8,380 nt of DNA from UBA4615 sp049422085 (GTDB taxonomy: Bacteria > Pseudomonadota > Gammaproteobacteria > Burkholderiales > Burkholderiaceae_E): positions 1 through 8,380 of the forward strand of contig JBMSOD010000138.1 of NCBI GenBank assembly GCA_049422085.1, in the 5' to 3' direction. Below the pieces are notes generated by a model. The model searched no databases and was not told the DNA's origin. It was given only the letters and a program-made list of their open reading frames with translations. Below, piece by piece: positions 6,486 through 8,380 of this stretch; the stretch's first letter is position 1; each line of letters begins with the position of its first letter. Both the position numbers and the translations under genes were made by a program.

Positions 6486-7622
6486 ATGAATTCCATTCGT
6501 CGACTCGCGCTCGTCGCGTTGGCCAGTGCTGGCTTTGCGGGCGCCGCTGTGGCGCAGCCCGTCAAGGTCGGTGTGATCTTTCCGCTCTCAGGCGGTGCCG
6601 GTCCGCAGGGGCAGCATCTGGTCAAGTCGATCCAGTCGATGGCCGCCATGATCAACGAGGCAGGCGGTGTGCTCGGTCGTCAGATCGTGATCGAGGCGCG
6701 CGATGACGAATCCACGCCGGCGGTGGGCGTCTCCCGCGCCAATGAACTCATCACCGCAGGCGTGTCGGTGGTGATCGAGGGCTGGAACAGCCCGGTGACC
6801 CTGGCGATGCAGCCTGTGCTCTCGCGTGCCGGAGTGCTGGACATCACCGCCATCTCCAAGGCCGACCCGATCCTCTCCGGTGAGGGCAACCCGCTGGCGG
6901 TGCGTCTGAACAGCTCCAACTCCCAGGACGGCGCGGTGATTGCCGACTACATCGCCAATCGGGCCAAAGCCAAGCGCATCGCCTTCCTGACGCAAAACGA
7001 TGCCTATGGCAACGGGGCCCAGGCTTCGATCGAAGCCGAGCTCAAGAAGCTCAACTGGTCGTATGAAAAGGTGGCTGAAGAAAAGTTCCCGTTCACGCAG
7101 GCTGATTTCCGGATCGCCATGACCAATGTGGTGGCGGCCAAGCCCGATGTGACCGTGGCCATCAATGCCAGTGAAGGTCTGGGGATGCCCGCACTGATCC
7201 GTCAGGCTCGCCAGTCCAGGCTCCAGGGCCAGCTGGTCGCAGCCGTGGGCACCATTGCGCCCAGCGTGCTGTCGGTGGCAGGGGATGCGGCCAACAACCT
7301 GGTGGGCGCCGACATCTATTTCCCGGATGTCGAGCCCTTCGCCTCCAACCCCATGAACAAGCGCTATGTGGCCAGGGTGCAGGATCAGCACAAGATGACG
7401 CCGGACAAGTTCATGGCACTCGGTGCGGCTTCGCTGCAGGTCTGGGCCATGGCAGCCAACGAGCTCAAGACGCTCGATCGCGAGGCGATTGCCAAGCGTA
7501 TTCGGGGCGGCACCTTCAAGGGCACCATCCTGGGTGACATGGTCTTCGCACCCAATGGCCAGCTGGCCAGCCGGCACTATGTGTTCAAGGTGGCCGGCCA
7601 GAAGATGGTGGTCGAGCAGTAA
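6486..7622 (+). CDS. Periplasmic binding protein of a branched-chain amino acid (Liv/HAAT)-type ABC importer
   Basis: This 378-residue protein captures the ligand in the periplasm for a LivGFHM-type importer. A Sec signal peptide is clear: MNSIRR, a hydrophobic core and AVA at 21-23, with cleavage likely before Gln24. The mature part follows the Peripla_BP_6/LivK fold: VKVGVIFPLSGGAGPQGQ at about 26-43, INEAGGVLGRQIVIEARDDES, a first-lobe region ending near GWNSPVTLAMQPVLSRAGV, then AKRIAFLTQNDAYGNGAQAS in the second lobe and VVAAKPDVTVAINASEG. The ATG at 6486 has AAGGAG with a 7-base spacer. An in-frame ATG at 6447 would add 13 hydrophilic residues in front of the signal peptide and has no good site. 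A LivG-like ATPase gene follows after 67 bases. The family binds amino acids, amides, urea, and aromatic or short carboxylic acids. The ligand cannot be read from the sequence. Confidence 0.93.
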   Translation: MNSIRRLALVALASAGFAGAAVAQPVKVGVIFPLSGGAGPQGQHLVKSIQSMAAMINEAGGVLGRQIVIEARDDESTPAVGVSRANELITAGVSVVIEGWNSPVTLAMQPVLSRAGVLDITAISKADPILSGEGNPLAVRLNSSNSQDGAVIADYIANRAKAKRIAFLTQNDAYGNGAQASIEAELKKLNWSYEKVAEEKFPFTQADFRIAMTNVVAAKPDVTVAINASEGLGMPALIRQARQSRLQGQLVAAVGTIAPSVLSVAGDAANNLVGADIYFPDVEPFASNPMNKRYVARVQDQHKMTPDKFMALGAASLQVWAMAANELKTLDREAIAKRIRGGTFKGTILGDMVFAPNGQLASRHYVFKVAGQKMVVEQ

Positions 7623-7689
7623 TCACGATTCGGTGCACACGCACACCGCCCACTCATCAGCCCATGCAAGGCAGTCAGGTGATGTCAGC
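7623..7689 (+). other. Spacer with weak stem-loop and ribosome binding site of the LivG-like gene
   Basis: CGGTG (7631-7635) and CACCG (7644-7648) could pair as a 5-bp stem with an 8-base loop directly after the binding-protein stop. Such stem-loops often protect the upstream binding-protein message so that it is made in excess over the other subunits; that is an inference here. No T-run follows. AGGTGA lies 7 bases before the ATPase ATG. An ATG at 7682 starts a three-codon frame whose TGA overlaps the true ATG. Confidence 0.35.
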
Positions 7690-8380
7690 ATGACCAGGAA
7701 CGCCGCATCCGTGTTGCGCGTGGAAGGGCTGGGTGTGCGTTATGGCGCGCTGGTGGCTCTTGAAGACGTGAGCTGGCAGGTGGGCGCCGGCGAGCTGCTC
7801 GGCATCATCGGTCCCAACGGGGCCGGCAAGAGCTCCTGCTACGACGCGGTCACCGCCATGACCTCACGCAGTGGCCGTGTGCTCCTCGATGGCGAGGACA
7901 TCACGGGGTTGTCTGCCCATCAGCTTGCCGGCAAGGGCCTCAAGCGCGCGTTTCAGCAGAACGCCTTCTTCCATGAGCTCACGGTCATGGACAACATGCT
8001 GGCCGTCATGCATCGCGCCGCAGGGGCCAGCCTGGCGCAGGCCACCTTTGCGCCCCTGAGGGCCCATGCGCGACGGCGTGCCGCATTGGGTACCGCGGCA
8101 GCCACTCTGGAGCGCTTTGGTGTCGGCGCGGAGTTTCATGATCGCCTGCCGACCGCCATTCCCTATGGCACGCAGCGCATGCTGTCAGTCGCGCTGGCCT
8201 TTGGCGACGGCGCACGCGCACTGCTGCTCGATGAGCCCGGGGCGGGTCTGGGCGGTGCCGATATGGAGCGTCTGGTGCAACTGCTGCATGCGCTCAAGCG
8301 TGACGGCATTGCCATGGTGGTGATCGAGCATCACATGGACCTCATCATGGCGGTGGCCGATCGCATCGTGGTGCTCGATC
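7690..8380 (+). CDS. ABC transporter ATPase, LivG-like, cut by the right window edge
   Basis: This is one of the two ATPases of a Liv/HAAT-type importer, acting on the cytoplasmic side of the membrane. The 230 visible residues start MTRNAASVLRVEGLGVRYGA. Walker A is GPNGAGKSS at 41-49, the Q-loop is in AFQQNAFF (Gln89-Gln90), the signature is the variant IPYGTQRML at 157-165, Walker B is ALLLDEPGAGL at 177-187 and the H-loop is VIEHHMDLIM (His214). LPYG-type signatures and the Walker B extension GAGL point to LivG rather than LivF. The residue after the H-loop His is His, where LivG proteins usually have Asp (EHDM). The family is about 250-260 residues, so roughly 25 are missing. The ATG at 7690 has AGGTGA with a 7-base spacer. 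It follows the binding-protein gene on the same strand; livF, livH and livM equivalents are not in view. Confidence 0.93.
   Translation, partial: MTRNAASVLRVEGLGVRYGALVALEDVSWQVGAGELLGIIGPNGAGKSSCYDAVTAMTSRSGRVLLDGEDITGLSAHQLAGKGLKRAFQQNAFFHELTVMDNMLAVMHRAAGASLAQATFAPLRAHARRRAALGTAAATLERFGVGAEFHDRLPTAIPYGTQRMLSVALAFGDGARALLLDEPGAGLGGADMERLVQLLHALKRDGIAMVVIEHHMDLIMAVADRIVVLD

Noticed and set aside
6383..6655. Longer start for the SDR, reaching 6655
   Set aside because: It would place 91 non-family residues before the Rossmann motif and overlap the divergent binding-protein gene. The ATG at 6380-6382 has GAGGGG and begins two codons before the first strand.
6588..7577. Minus-strand open frame of 329 residues over the Liv-type binding protein
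   Set aside because: It is rich in His and Gly with no domain, and it is the mirror of a well-supported gene with signal peptide and ribosome binding site.
7631..7648. Intrinsic terminator between the Liv-type binding protein and ATPase
   Set aside because: It has only five paired bases and no T-run, and the genes are expected to be co-transcribed. It is kept only as a weak stem-loop.

Overview
The window is GC-rich, densely packed DNA with no RNA genes, insertion sequences or CRISPR arrays. Codon use and the look of the transporter proteins suggest a betaproteobacterium, probably Burkholderiales. That is a judgement from family resemblance, since no marker gene is present. Eight protein genes are supported; those at both window ends are cut off.

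Left block (about 1-3668, all minus strand): a cyanate uptake and degradation operon read right to left. It runs from a Tat-exported substrate-binding protein of the NrtA/CmpA/CynA family, through a membrane permease (NrtB/CynB type) and an ATPase (NrtD/CynD type), to the N-terminal 63 residues of cyanase (CynS). The first three genes are 10-12 bases apart, and each stop codon lies in or against the next ribosome binding site. A 110-base gap precedes cynS. The transporter alone would usually be called a nitrate/sulfonate/taurine-type importer. The adjacent cyanase makes cyanate the more likely substrate: imported cyanate plus bicarbonate gives CO2 and carbamate, and carbamate decays to ammonia and CO2.

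Middle block (3669-5278): a 224-base divergent control region, then a plus-strand DHA2-type major facilitator efflux pump that probably starts at TTG 3893. The control region holds a perfect 7-bp inverted repeat just upstream of a good -10 box for the pump.

Right block (5273-8380): a minus-strand short-chain dehydrogenase of the PRISE (progesterone 5-beta-reductase/iridoid synthase-like) group converges on the pump. The two stop codons share the centre of a 14-bp perfect palindrome. The reductase is divergent from a branched-chain amino acid (Liv/HAAT)-type ABC importer, of which the periplasmic binding protein and most of a LivG-like ATPase are visible. The permeases and second ATPase presumably lie beyond the right edge. 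The 103 bases between reductase and binding protein hold a perfect ACTGA-A-TCAGT palindrome, a candidate operator for joint control.

I found no convincing new system. The points most worth a second look are the Cys/His motif ahead of the Tat signal in the binding protein, the cyanate reassignment of the transporter, the operator candidates in the two divergent regions, and the palindrome formed by the shared stop codons.
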